The notes: generated from the sequence alone by a model not told the origin. 64,000 nt of DNA from Amphiduros pacificus (GCA_949316495.1 OX439000.1:67009070-67073069), one strand, 5' to 3'; counted from the stretch's first letter, positions 34,882-46,897 are shown. Numbers and translations: made by a program.

Positions 34882-35292
34882 TTACATAAAACATAAGTAG
34901 CGTAAAATATCGATACACAATATAAATTCAATCGGATGTCACATACTATACACTAAGAAAACGAGGAGCTGCCCATGGCGTAGGAAGTATCCTACTATCT
35001 CTGGACGAATTTCCAAAGGAACAAGAATTACAAAAGCAGCAGAACATTGGAAGATAACATAAAATAACAGGTTACAATGGACATTAACCAGGCATGTAAT
35101 CATGCAAGGTTTATCTCCAGGTGTTCGAAGCGTAAGGTGAAATCCGATGGTCATCCACAGCCTAAAACAGAGTAGACACCGAATATGCTGTAACATACAT
35201 AGAATATGCTGTAACACTCAGATCAGGAAGATCTAGGCAAGAACAATACATTTTACAGGAAATAAGCAAACAGAAATAGAAGATAATTGTTT
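34882..35292. repeat. ~400-bp direct repeat, right copy
   Basis: Partner of 32,686-33,085. It carries a small extra duplication around ATACATAGAATATGCTGTAA. The intervening 1.8 kb contains the LTR-like block, so the pair could be an old segmental duplication or the margins of an unrecognised element. Confidence 0.85.
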
Positions 35293-38200
35293 TAAATAAA
35301 AATATGAATCCAGCAGGAGGAGACCTGTCAGGTGATGGCTAACTTAAATACAGTGTATAATAAGCATTACAAAACAAAATACAAACATAGGATATTAATT
35401 AAAATAAAAGATGAAAAAAAGGTATTGGAAATAGTATAACACGGTGGCTTTATATCAGGTAAAAGGACAACATTGCCCAAAAATCAGTTGAAATAATCAT
35501 CAGGTGAAATAATTAAAAAGTTGAATAATTATCAGGTGAAATAAAACATAAAATCAAAGGATTAATGAAAATAGCATTATACATCATACAAAAGAACAGT
35601 TAACACGCACTCACCTGAGACGAAGGGCAGAGAGCACCAAACATAGTCAAATCATAGTCATAGAGGTGGAGGAGAAATAAGAAGGGGTTTCAAAATTCCT
35701 TTGGACAAAGTCGAAGAAACCTTGAAAAATTATGGGTTTTAAGTAGAAAAATTCATAATATAAAGGGATATCAAAAATATTACCAAGCTAAAATGGCTGT
35801 CTGATCTTCGTCCAGGACACGGCTTCCAGAACTGGGTTCAACCAAGAAAAAAAGAAACAAAATATTACATAACCCGGAAACCGAGATGAAGGCGAATTTG
35901 GCTTTCAGATTTCATTTCAGCAACAATCGAAAGAGAAAGCACAATGGAGCTACGATGACTTTTCACCGAGGCTTATAGACCTTCTAATGTCAAATATAGT
36001 GAAATCACATAATGAGCATATACAAACTTACAAAGGAAAAACTCAAGTTTAATGAAATGAATAATGGTACAATAATACAATACAGTAAAATATATTGACG
36101 TGTGTATAGTCATGGTGGTTTACATGTGTTTAGGCTATAGTGAGGTGATCAGTGCAAAACAATATACAAGATAAGCAAGCTTGAGGAAATTTACACAACA
36201 TACATAGATATCATGGATTCCGAAGACAGGAAGAAGAAGAAAAATAAGAAAAAGCTGAAAGATGGTCCATTACAACAGGAAGGTGATGGACCGAGTGAAG
36301 ACTTACGTATTTTTCAAAGTGAGTATGGGATACTCATTAGACAAATTCTACAAAATGTTACAGAAAGTAAGGAACAAGTGTACATGTCAATATTGGTATA
36401 ATGTTTAGTGGTCCTTTAAGGGCTGTATGATTGTATGGGTGGTAACACTAAGCGTAGAGTGAGTGAACAAAAAAATTTGGTATGGCCGCGCGGTGAAGTG
36501 ACGCCACAACAACATATTTGGGCACCCGCCACCATTTAATTATGCAAAAATGCAAAAAAGGTCAGGTGACCGCCAGGTCATAACCCAGACAAGTAGCGTA
36601 ACAAGGCATCATTTTGCAAAACGCGGCAAAAGTTAAATTCGATCAAAGGATGTTAAAAGTATATAAGTGTGAATTTAAGGTGGATGGCATACAGATTAGA
36701 ACAATATACGCGAATTAGTGAAACGAGGTCACGAGCGAGGTCAGCGGAAACTCTGCCAACTACAGCAGAGTGGGGAATTCCCTACAGGCTAAAAGAACAC
36801 CCGAGTGGGAAAGACACAAGGAGGAGGCGAAGAGAAAGCAGCTGTGTGAAACCCGATCAGGTCCAGGTAATGTAAAGACTTCATTGATTAGCCTTTAAAG
36901 TAAGCAAAAACAATTTGCTAAACTCAACGTTCCATCGTCAGTCTAGGCAAGAATTGTTAAAGTCACTGTCCGTGGTGTACATGTAGTTAACATGGGCGCA
37001 GTAACCGATCATTTCATATTATTCATGTCGTCAACTGAAAAGGCGTCACATATCTCGAGGCAGGGGAGTGAAGATTTCAAACCACATGCTCAGTTGATGC
37101 ACATCAATAATTAGAGGACACGAAGATGACCTCAGATGGCATGGTCATACATGGTTGATCCTAGAAAATAATTAGAACTCCTCAGACCAAGCACAGAGCC
37201 TTGGTACTTTTGGACGCAGGCGGCAAAAGCCAGTACCTGTATATTGGTACATGGTTACATGACTAGATTGACAAAGCTGAAGGGCACACCCCGCACAGCA
37301 CGCCTGACTGACAGGAGGTTCTAGGAAAGCACGAATGACTGAGAAGGACAGACAAGATGATCGTGCGGGTAGGACACGTGAAACGTGAACCAGCGCTCTG
37401 AGGACTGGTGATTGCACTCTCCAATCGAAAACAACTATTCCGTAGTCTGTTTTTTTCGTAAGTATCAAGCAGGTTAGGTGAAAAAGTAGACACATGAATC
37501 AAAGCGAACGAGTTCATAATCAATGAAAGTCTAAGTTAGTACAGAAATCAACGATATATACGAGCGTCACATTTTTCTTTAACATAACAACGTAATTTAG
37601 CAAGCTTCGTCAGGTATACACAGCCTTTTTCGTGTGAGAAAGAAAAAAAGGTGTAATCATGAAACAATATACGTACAATTAACATTATGAAGTGAAAATT
37701 GTCAGACATATAGATAGTTTATCAGCTGTACAGACGTATTTTGTTTTTGGATGGAAATTTCCTTGTATTTTATTTGTCGTTGTAGTGTAACAGATAAGAA
37801 AAGGACAAAAGAGGAAGAAAAGAAGTGGAATATGGAGAAAAGAATAGAGGTGTGTATCGGATACCGAGATACCCAACTATACTCTTATATAGTCAACATG
37901 ATCCTAGTACAGTAGGTATGAATTATTATAACACATGAGTCTACAACATTTTCCTTACAAGACAACAAGAATTTTTCTCTTATTTATCTGGTTACGTACC
38001 GTTTTGAGTGATTGGCGAATCTGTGTAAGAGGTATATAATTATTTCATTCATGTATGGTTAAATTATTAATGTTAAAAAGCAACCAGATCACCTTACATT
38101 GTAATGCATATGTTCATAGAGTCCTCATGCAGTGAGCAATAACTAACCAGGTGGCGCCAGTGGTAGTCCATGCAGGCATGTCCCTCATACAAAACCTTAC

Positions 38201-38316
38201 ACGCGGACGTCAATGCTTGGGTTATACAAAGCGGCACAAAAGCGCCACATGCGGAATGTAGTGTTAACATTGAAAAATGCTATGCATATTCATCAGCCCA
38301 TGGTGCTTTTAGCAAA
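35293..38316. other. Purine-rich sequence without recognised genes
   Basis: The plus strand is conspicuously rich in A and G. Two short plus-strand reading frames end near donor-like sites: 36,213-36,320 (lysine-rich MDSEDRKKKKNKKKLKDG start, then GTGAGT) and 36,669-36,867 (arginine-rich, then GGTAATG). Neither has a recognised domain or an identified partner exon, so they are noted rather than called. Confidence 0.35.
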
Positions 38317-38600
38317 ATAATACAACATTTAAGCTATTAGAGTAAAGCACAACGTTCAAAACATTTGAATAAAAATACAACATTTAAGATATTAAAGGTA
38401 AAACACAACACTTAAGATATTAAAGTAAAGCACAACACTTAAGATATTAAGGTAAAGTACAACATTGAAGATATAGAGAAATACAACATTTAAGATATTA
38501 AGGTAAAGTACAATATTTAAGATATTGAAATACAATATTTAAGATATTAAGGTAAAGTACAACATTTAAGATATTGAAAAATACAACACTTAGAGGAACA
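38317..38600. repeat. ~28-bp minisatellite
   Basis: Repeats of TACAACATTTAAGATATTAA with GGTAAAG-type spacers, about nine degenerate units differing in length. Confidence 0.85.
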
Positions 38601-39990
38601 GCTTTATATATATAGCAATTAGGTTGTTAATGACTCAACTCAAGTATCATATGAATAGTCAATATGAACTTAGTTGTCATGTTATCATTATAGTTGCCTT
38701 AAGGGGTAACAATTATTTTAAGTGAATTGTAAATTTGAACCCATATTATGAAGTTTAGCAATTATGAATCCTATATTCACCATGTGACTGTCATAATTAT
38801 GGCTACAATGCTTGTATATGGGTACCACCCACAACATTACTAAAGGCCTTTTTACAGCCAAACTACCTACCTGTGGAGATATACATCAATAATAACAACT
38901 ATAAAAGAATACAGCACTAAATGTTACTTCAAGCCTACAATGTGAATCAGTGTAGTCAAATTAGATGTGTGAAGAGTGAGCTTAATTATTTTGTATCTGA
39001 ATAGGCAGTACAAATAAGGTAAGTAATGTCTTGGCATGGTATTGTGTGATAGTAAATGCAAGATTGATGACTTAATCAGTCCATTGTCATGAATTCCAGG
39101 TCGGAGAGTCTATGTGTGAGGTGAAGTGACAAATAGAAACAGTGGAGATAGGAGCCTGCGGAGCATGACAGCAATGGATGGCTGAAATGCAGCAAGGAGG
39201 CAGGATAAAGGTAAGCAACCTGACTTATAGATAGGGAAATATTGGGTGCAGACATGGTAAGTAAAGGTTGCTGTTATTCAAAGAGACACAAGTGAGGGTA
39301 AGGCCACATGAAGGACATGACGATGGTTAAAGGTATATGTATAGCGCCAGGTATGTATCATTATTTGTCACAAGAATCATTATCTGTCACATGAATCATC
39401 ATCTGTCACTTATGGAAGACAGCAGTGGAACTGGAATGTGTAAAAAACTTGTGAGGGGGAAATAGATTTAGGTAATATATGACAGTGGGGATCAAGTAGA
39501 ATATATGTATAGTTATTGGGCTAGACCAAACCTTAACAAATGTGAAGGATGAAGGTCAACACAAAATAGCAAGGTCATCACAATTCATCATGTCAGAAAT
39601 GGCAGTGAAGCGCAGTGACCGAAATATCCATTGTACATGGCTGTGACACAGAGATGGTACCAGGGAGGACAAGGACGGGTCGCATGATCATCATGCAAAA
39701 CAGGAGGTACTGTATAAAGTTAGCAACGAGGAAAACAAACTGCAACTGTGGTACTACATAGAGGACTTCCTTGACTCCCATCCCAGGCAGCGCACGACAG
39801 TCAGAGACGTGCGCGCTTGGTGTGGGTGGACTAGGGGGAACTCACAGGGCAGCCAGCTAGTGACAGGGCCGCTTTAGGCCTAACAAGGTTTCCTGTGCTC
39901 TGTCGAGGAAGTGCGTGCAAGGTAGGCTACAGATTCACTGCACCACAACCGCGACAGCGCACAAGGAGCATAACAGCACCTTGCCCGAAA

Positions 39991-40165
39991 GATGTGGACC
40001 TGGTCAAGAGACTCCAAAACAATATCCAAGAAGAAATGGATCTGGTCAAGAGACTTAAAAGCAATATGCAAGAAGGAACCCAAAAAATATGGATCTGGTC
40101 AAGAGACTACAAAACAATAGTCAAGAAGAAATGGATCTGGCCAAGAGACTACAAAACCATCTTGG
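39991..40165. repeat. ~42-bp tandem repeat, four units
   Basis: GATCTGGTCAAGAGACTACA-type text followed by AAACAATA and CAAGAAGAAATG recurs four times, with unit lengths of about 42-57 bp. It makes an apparent 141-codon open frame (39,895-40,320) whose repeated peptide (LVKRLQNNIQEEMD-type) follows from the DNA repeat. Not called a gene. Confidence 0.7.
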
Positions 40166-41029
40166 CATGGCACAATGAGGAAGCTGCATACTTGGATACA
40201 GTAGCAGGAAAAGGAAACATTTTACTAATTGTCAGGCGGAGGAATTGGAGGAGGAAACTCAAACCAAAGTCCCAAATAAGGAAGGGGACTGGCATGGCAC
40301 AACAACAAAACCAGGGTTAGTGGTCTGCATATGGAAAAATGCAAAAGTCAACCCCATATAATGGAGACGACAAGGTATTGGAGATGGAGAAAGGACTAGT
40401 GAAGGTAAGAATGCCAACAACTGATATACCTGGAGGATCAATTATGCTAAATTGATTGTGAATAATGCTTAATGGGCTGCAACCTGGTCCACCAGACACG
40501 CACGTGAGTGATAAAGAACAACATTCACAGCGTAGCTGGTGAGACTAGGGGGTCTATGTAGTGGTTAGATCCAAAGTCTAGACAGGGTGCAGTAAAGGAT
40601 GTGTTGGCCTGGAATAAGGGGATGTGTTGATGTTCGTGTGCCTAGGGATGAAAGATTGCAACATGTGAATGGACATTTAAATATACATCCATGTAAATAT
40701 GCCTTAAACAAAAATGCTTTTCCTTAATATAGGGAGAATCAAGTATAGACATGGCCCTGTCATTTGAAAAAATACATAAGTTTTGGGCCATGTGTGCTGG
40801 GGCTTACTAAAATAGCCAATAACCAGCAACAATTTAGAAAAAGAGTTAAAAGAAAATTTCACTTAGACGTGACAGACACAGAGAAGGAAAAAGAGAAAGA
40901 GGAAGAAGATGAGGAGAGGAGTCCAGCGCTAGAATGAAATAACGTGGCATTGTCAGAACATCTCACGATGTGGGGCTGGTATAAGCAGAAGAAGGAGAAG
41001 AAGAAAACACAGTTAGAGGATAATTTGAT

Positions 41030-41355
41030 CAAGTAATTGCGTCCGAAAAGGAAACTGACTGCAACAACAAAGAAAAAGGAGGGGAAAAAAAAGAAGTTGG
41101 AAGCAGTTAAGGCATTGTGGGATCAAAGTAATCGCGTCCGAAAAGGAAACTGACTGCAATAACAATGGGACCATCAGCTGGAATGAAGTAAACATAGACA
41201 CATCATGATAATATGAAAAAGGAGAAGAAGAAAAATTGGTTGGAAGCAGTTTAGGCATTGTGGGATCAAAGTGATCGCGTCCGAAAAGGAAACTGACTGC
41301 AATAACTATGGGACCATCAGCTGGAATGAAGGAAGGTAAACATAGACACATTACA
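41030..41355. repeat. ~145-bp tandem repeat, about three units
   Basis: CGCGTCCGAAAAGGAAACTG recurs at about 41,040, 41,134 and 41,276. The last two units also share GGGACCATCAGCTGGAATGA, and the joints share GGCATTGTGGGATCAAAGT. The first unit is shorter. Confidence 0.85.
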
Positions 41356-41644
41356 TGCAAGTTCCTCTACACTGAGGTCGATGTGTATACAGTAGGTATT
41401 AGATTCTGTCACACCTGCCACAGTGTTGAGGAGTCGGAAGCAACCAGGCAACCAGGGGACAAGCTGTCATGAAGCAAGAAGCAGGCTACTTCACATGAGA
41501 AGGCCAGAGCTCCCAAACGGTGGTGTGAAGATGCTTGCAATCAAAGGTCAAGCACTGCATGCCACCGGTGTGAAGACTGGGCAGCAAAGGGAGAGGCCAT
41601 GCGGACAAGCATAGAAGACCACTTGCAAGGGACAGTCCCTAAAA

Positions 41645-41850
41645 AAAAATAAAAAAATCCAACTTGCAAATGGGATCTTTTAGTTGCTCTGGGACTGGCT
41701 CAGAAACAACCCCCTAATAGTTAGCCTCTTACAACATGCAGGGGATGCAGTGGGTATATTCTAATTCCCCAACCCACAGGGGTAATATTGAGTTATAGGG
41801 CTAGGCTATGGGTAAATGTACGTAGTAACCTTCTCGCATAGAGGGACCAC
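41645..41850 (-). repeat. Interspersed retroposon-like repeat with a conserved core
   Basis: On the minus strand the block contains CCCCTGTGGGTTGGGGAATT, then TAGAATATACCCACTGCATC, then CCCCTGCATGTTGTAAGAGG, ending near a run of T/A. From memory, this core is a widespread repeat motif in mollusc and other lophotrochozoan genomes. I cannot confirm that without a search. No ORF. Confidence 0.4.
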
Positions 41851-42464
41851 ACATGGCAATTCTACAAAAGCGCTGTAACAAGAGAAACAAACAAAAAGAA
41901 GGTGACAAATTAATGTTTAAGCACAATGTAAAAGAACGGGAGCGAGCTGTCAACACGGCCATCAATCTGTAAGGCAGTCCAAAGTTGGTCAGACTCGATG
42001 GGTCGTCATAGGGTCACGGGAAGATAAACCTAGCAGACACTCTCTTGAGAGCAAGGGAAAGAGTCGTCCATGAATTTCGACCGGAGCAATCTAAAGGAAA
42101 ACGTGAGAAGCAAAAATGAAGGCTAATATGGTATATAAAAGAAACATCATGGAGCAATATACCAGAAAAAGGAAGGGGGGGAATATGTATGCAAGTCTAA
42201 ATAGTGAGAAGTCCATCATTGAACGACTTATGGGACAGCTTTCGAGCAGGCGAGCTGGCAGAAATCCTAAAATGATGTAACGCTTAAGCGTGAGACAGGG
42301 ACCATATTTGGATGGCAAGGGGTGTAGGGCAGGGGGGGGAGTCTCACGACATAGAAGCAATAAATAGAGGTACAAGGCGGGACAAAAGAGTATAAGAGAT
42401 TTGACGTGGTGGTTTAAAACAAATATCACCATATATTTGCAAGGAAGGACAGATCGGCCCAAAG

Positions 42465-42653
42465 ATGCGGAGCGCCGCCAAGCGGCGAGGACACATGCAC
42501 CGCGCAGGTGCAAGGTCAGTCATGGACATCGCACCGATATTGCAAGATGTGTTGGAGAGAGCCCGCGGCCTCCTCCATCAATTCATCGATGGAGGGTGGT
42601 CGTGGGCCGAATTTGCCCACTTGCTAGTGGATGCCGCCGTGGCAGGCTACAGA
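42465..42653 (+). CDS. Exon-like ORF with splice donor, unknown protein (speculative)
   Basis: A 63-codon frame starts at ATG 42,465 and ends exactly at a strong donor, AGA|GTAAGT (42,654). Its second half, VLERARGLLHQFIDGGWSWA and then EFAHLLVDAAVAGYR, has the composition of a folded helical protein. The DNA is locally GC- and CpG-rich, unlike its surroundings. I found no matching downstream exon and recognise no family. It could be a first coding exon of an unknown gene, part of a mobile element, or chance. Confidence 0.25.
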
Positions 42654-43209
42654 GTAAGTACAATTTACACCTTTTAATTCATTTGTCAGGGAGAAATAGC
42701 GAACACAAAGTAGGGTGTGTATGAGCGCTGATGGAGAAAGATGGCGCCGGCATTGGATCACCGGCATAGATCTGCAAGGGGTACAGGGATGTAGGACAGT
42801 GACCACTGGTCAAAACCCGCAATAAAATACGTAGGCAGATGGAAAAACATGTCAGAAATAAGCTAGCGATGGGGTAAAGTCGGGAGCGGTCGGGTTTATC
42901 AGAAAACCCGATCATCATGGATAGGATCCAGCACCGGAGGGGTCAGTTTGAAACTGCCGGGTCGGGAGACTAGTGGTGAAAAGTTTCTGACGATATGGGG
43001 GCGGGGCTTAGCAGCTCCTAGCCAACATCGTCAAAAAGGGGACGAACAGACAGATTCATGCAAATATTAAAAGAACACATCCCTGATGTCTGAGGAAGAG
43101 CATGCAGAACAAGGTAACAAGAAAAAGAAATTGTATATGGTACTCAAAAAGGGGTAAATTAGAGATGAAGTGAAATGACGTCACCAGGGAGAACACCCCC
43201 AAAAGTTAG

Positions 43210-43238
43210 CTGATAAGGATCAACATCAACTTACGTAA
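43210..43238 (+). repeat. 29-bp inverted repeat, left arm
   Basis: Starts CTGATAAGGATCAACATCAA and continues through CTTACGTAA. The exact reverse complement is at 43,742-43,770. The arms are about 500 bp apart. Confidence 0.9.
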
Positions 43239-43424
43239 TGGTAATGGATGATGGAAGGGGTCGTCATGAAAGGGGGAACGGAACAGGGAAAGGCGGGGGG
43301 ATGGACAGAAAGCTAATATGAGACTGTCCAAAGTGGTAAGTGAAAACAAAAGGTGAGGCCGATAAATGTGATATCGTACTGGGATTGTTATAAGAAAAGT
43401 AATAAGAACATGTTTTTCAGATCT

Positions 43425-43545
43425 ATCAAGAGCGCCAGCGGCGGCGGTGGTGGAGGGAGGAGGCGAGGGCGGTGGAGGGCCTCGGGGGGGGGAGGTGGAT
43501 TAGGAATGGGTGGGGTTAGGTAGTTAAGCGGGTAGGGAGAGGTAA
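43425..43545 (+). other. G-rich tract (quadruplex-prone)
   Basis: Dense GG and GGG runs: GGCGGCGGTGGTGGAGGGAG, then GAGGCGAGGGCGGTGGAGGG, then a run of eight or more G and further GGTGGGG-type clusters. Such spacing can form G-quadruplexes on the plus strand. No gene is attached to it in the sequence I can read. Confidence 0.6.
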
Positions 43546-43694
43546 TTGTTTTAATTTTTTCACTTTCAGTTTTCTTATTAATTTTTTTCGGGGGTTTCCA
43601 AATTCTCCTTGTGAGCGGGGTGGGCAGCACTGTGATTAGTGCCTAAATAAGCACGGTGATTGGTGCTTAAATCAACATATCGTTATATCCAAGA

Positions 43695-43880
43695 TTGTGA
43701 CGAGATTTGAAAAAAAAGTTGCTGTGTGAGGTTGATGTTGATTACGTAAGTTGATGTTGATCCTTATCAGAGATAGCTGTATAGGTGAGGGATGGCTGCA
43801 TAGGTGAGAGTTAGCTGCACAAGTGAGAGACAGCTGCACAGGTGAGGGATAGCTACAAGAGAATATATATAGATACGGAT
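43695..43880 (+). repeat. Family R fragment, interrupted by the inverted 29-mer
   Basis: The block GACGAGATTTGAAAAAAAAG followed by TTGCTGTGTGAGG is the R start. It is cut at about 43,730 by a ~40-bp segment containing the right arm of the inverted repeat (43,742-43,770). It resumes in R minisatellite units identical to those at 45,377-45,470. Confidence 0.75.
43742..43770 (-). repeat. 29-bp inverted repeat, right arm, inside a family R fragment
   Basis: Reverse complement of 43,210-43,238, placed exactly between the R head and R minisatellite. A preceding GTTGATGTTGA matches part of the arm again, giving the look of a templated filler. Confidence 0.85.
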
Positions 43881-43904
43881 GATGCTTGTTATTACATACA
43901 TATA

Positions 43905-45508
43905 TAAAAAAAGCATGAACGTGATCAGAGAGGAAGGGTGACGAGATTTGAAAAAAAAAAAAAAAAGTTGCTGTGTGAGGTATGGGCTGCAATAAAATTC
44001 GCCACTGATAAGAGCGTGTCATCTCGCTGTTGCGTCACCACGTAAGCCTGCCCTCTGGTGGAAGTGACGCTGAACTAATCTCCACTTCACTTTTGTTTTG
44101 CAAGTTTATGTAAAGGGTTGCACTTTTAGCATATTATGAATGGCACAATTATCACTTATTTTTTGTCATAATTACATTAGAAATGAGATATTACCTCCAA
44201 TATGCCTAAATTTCTGTATTAGAGCTTTGTTTTCAACCATCGGTAAATTGACCTATTTATTGACCTAGTTATTGAGGCCCTGCTAGGTTTTGTACAAAGG
44301 GGCCTATATGGGTGAAATGCAGATATTTTTAGCCACCACGATCATGCAATTGGGAGATAGCTGCACAAGTGAGAGATAGCAAGTGATAGACTGCTACAAC
44401 AGCAAGAGATAGCTGCATAAATAAGAGATAGCTGCATAAATAAGAGATAGCTACATAAATAAGAGATAACTGCATAAATAAGAGATAACTGCAGAAATAA
44501 GAGATAGCTGCATAAATAAGATATAGCTGTATAAATAAGAGATAGCTGCATTATAACTGAGAGATAGCTGTATTGAGACATGAAAAATAGCTGCACAAAT
44601 AAGAGATAGCTGCATAAATAAGAGATAGCTGCATAAATAAGAGATAACTGCATAAATAAGAGATAGCTGCATAAATAAGAGATAGCTGTATAAATAAGAG
44701 ATAGCTGCACATGGTGAGAGATAGCTGCACATGGTGAGAGATAGCTGCACATGGTGAGAGATAGCTGCACATGGTGAGAGATAACTGCACATGAGGAGAG
44801 ATAGTTACAACAGTGAGAGACAACTGCACAATGAATGACAGCTGCACACATGGTAGTTGCACAAGTGAGAGACAGCTGCACATGTGAGAGATAGCTGCAC
44901 ATGGTGAGAGATAGCTGCACATGGTGAGAGATAGCTGCACATGTGGAGAGATAGCTGCACATAGGGAGAGATAGCTGTACATGGGGAGAGATAGCTGCAC
45001 ATGGTGAGAGATAGCTGCACATGGGGAGAGACAACTGCACATGGTGAGAGATAGCTGCACATGGGGAGAGATAGCTGCACATGGGGAGAGATAGCTGCAC
45101 ATGGTGAGAGATAGCTGCACATGGGGAGAGACAGCTGCACATGGTGAGAGATAGCTGCACATGGGGAGAGATATCTGCACAGTTTGAGAGATAGCTGCAC
45201 AGTTTGAGAGATAGCTGCACATGGGGAGAGATAGCTGCACATGGGGAGAGATAGCTGCACATGGGGAGAGACAGCTGCACATGGGGAGAGATAGTTACAA
45301 CAGTGAGAGACAACTGCACAACTGAATGACAGCTGCACACGTGGTAGTTGCACAAGTGAGAGACAGCTGCACATGTGAGAGATAGCTGTATAGGTGAGGG
45401 ATGGCTGCATAGGTGAGAGTTAGCTGCACAAGTGAGAGACAGCTGCACAGGTGAGGGATACCTACAACAGTGAGGGACAGCATCACTTCCCAGCCGAAGG
45501 CACTTGTT
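43905..45508 (+). repeat. Family R, copy 4, with greatly expanded minisatellite
   Basis: The head has the A-run plus GCATGAACGTGATCAGAG, TATGGGCTGCAATAAAATTC, CCCTCTGGTGGAAGTGACG and CACTTCACTTTTGTTTTGC. It is followed by the A/T-rich middle, then 1.1 kb of 20-bp repeats, then the family end CCCAGCCGAAGGCACTTGTT. Heads and ends match the copies at 10.2-10.9 kb, so the internal repeat number is what varies. Confidence 0.87.
44345..45470 (+). repeat. 20-bp minisatellite within family R copy 4
   Basis: The unit is AGAGATAGCTGCACATGGTG, with variants (ATGGGG, ATAAATA in the left part, and some 18-19-bp units). About 55 units. All three minus-strand frames stay open for 200-370 codons because the period is 20, not because they encode a protein. 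Sub-blocks of several units are themselves repeated, for example the ACAACTGCACA...GACAGCTGCACA stretch at 44,818 and 45,308. Confidence 0.93.
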
Positions 45509-45829
45509 TGTATACTAATTATTTATGTAAGTAGGTAAATGCCGCACGATGACGTCATTCTTTTTTTTCTAGCACGTGCATTTAAAAGAGCTATTTTTCT
45601 CCCAAAAAACATGTTTCCCTTGTGTGGTCATACTAACAGAGCCACAGATCAATGTGCGTTATAATTCTCCATCATACTACAAAAATGTTTCAGAGAAGTG
45701 AAAGTTTCCCTTTAAGTTTTCGTCTGCTTCACATTCCACCGGAAGTTGTTAAACTATCACTACCTTTTGAGTTTTGTCTTGAACTCAGTCGAAGAACCTG
45801 AAGTTGATCAAGATTCTTTGACTCAGTCT

Positions 45830-46772
45830 GACCTGAGTCTACTATTTGATATGTGGGACCAGGGCATACGAAAGTAGTGCTTGATAATTTCCTACTCCCC
45901 CTTATTATACATGATAATAACGAGATGCAGATCACATTAGACATAAAATGAATAGTGATATTTAATAGCACAATAATGGCTTGTTTTGTCAAAGTTATTA
46001 GAAAAATAATGAGAATAATTGAAGGGACTATATATTGATCTTTGCTATCAGGGGCTCATTTCTATATTGCCATGTTCTGTTCTTTGTTTTCAAGGTAGGT
46101 GGCGCTTTAACAGATGCTAGCAAAAAATTTCAATGGTCAACCTAACTTCATACTCTGCTTTTAGAAAGATAAATATTTTTGCCATCTTATAAGTATTTTT
46201 CAAAATACCCTAGGTCGATACGAATATTTTCCATGAATTTTTTAAGGTGAGGCATTTACTATGGTTTTCAATGGGACATTGTAATAGTGGTCCGAGGCCC
46301 TAGACCTGGGTCTACTATTTGATATGTGGGACAAGAACATACGAAAGTAGTGCTTGATAATTTCCTACTCCCCCTTATTATACATGATAATAACGAGATG
46401 CAGATCACATTAGACATAAAATGAATAGTGATATTTAATAGCACAATAATGGCTTGTTTTGTCAAAGTTATTAGAAAAATAATGAGAATAATTGAAGGGA
46501 CTATATATTGATCTTTGCTATCAGGGGCTCATTTCTATATTGCCATGTTCTGTTCTTTGTTTTCAAGGTAGGTGGCGCTTTAACAGATGCTAGCAAAAAA
46601 TTTCAATGGTCAACCTCACTTCATACTCTGCTTTTAGAAAGATGAATATTTTTGCCATCTGATAAATATTGTTCAAAATACCCTAGGTCGATACATATAT
46701 TTTTTATGAATTTTTGAAGGTGAGGCATTTACTATGGTTTTCAATGGGACATAGTAATAGTGGTCCGAGGCC
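45830..46772 (-). repeat. Two-unit copy of the 473-bp array, inverted, SINE-free
   Basis: Read on the minus strand it begins with the same first-unit variants as the large array (ATATATGTATCGACC, ATATTTATCAGATGG) and ends with the same last-unit variants (GTATGCCCTGGTCCCACATA, ACTCAGGTC). Only two units lie between. The junction between units has no SINE. Its first unit ends about 125 bp upstream of the start codon of the gene at 46,898. Confidence 0.93.
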
Positions 46773-46897
46773 TCTCAGGATTTTCATATGATTTGCCAAA
46801 GAGGCACCAGATGGCAACTTTGTATCTTAGTACTTGCTTCTAATAGGAGGCGCCACTAGGACGTAAACAGAATGATCACGTGCAGCAGAAATCCAAA
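46773..46897 (+). promoter_or_regulatory. Short upstream region of the 46,898 gene
   Basis: Only about 125 bp lie between the inverted array and the ATG. It contains AGGAGGCGCCACTAGGACGT and ATGATCACGTGCAGC (with a CACGTG E-box). Core promoter elements are not certain. Part of the 5' leader or promoter may lie within the repeat. Confidence 0.35.

Noticed and set aside
39895-40320. 141-codon plus-strand ORF with repeated peptide
   Set aside because: The repeated part follows directly from a 42-bp DNA repeat. No start context, splice sites or domain support a gene.
44342-45448. A 368-codon minus-strand ORF, with two further long frames over the same DNA
   Set aside because: A 20-bp repeat without stop codons opens all frames at once. 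The Ser/Cys/Leu-rich peptide is a by-product of the minisatellite.
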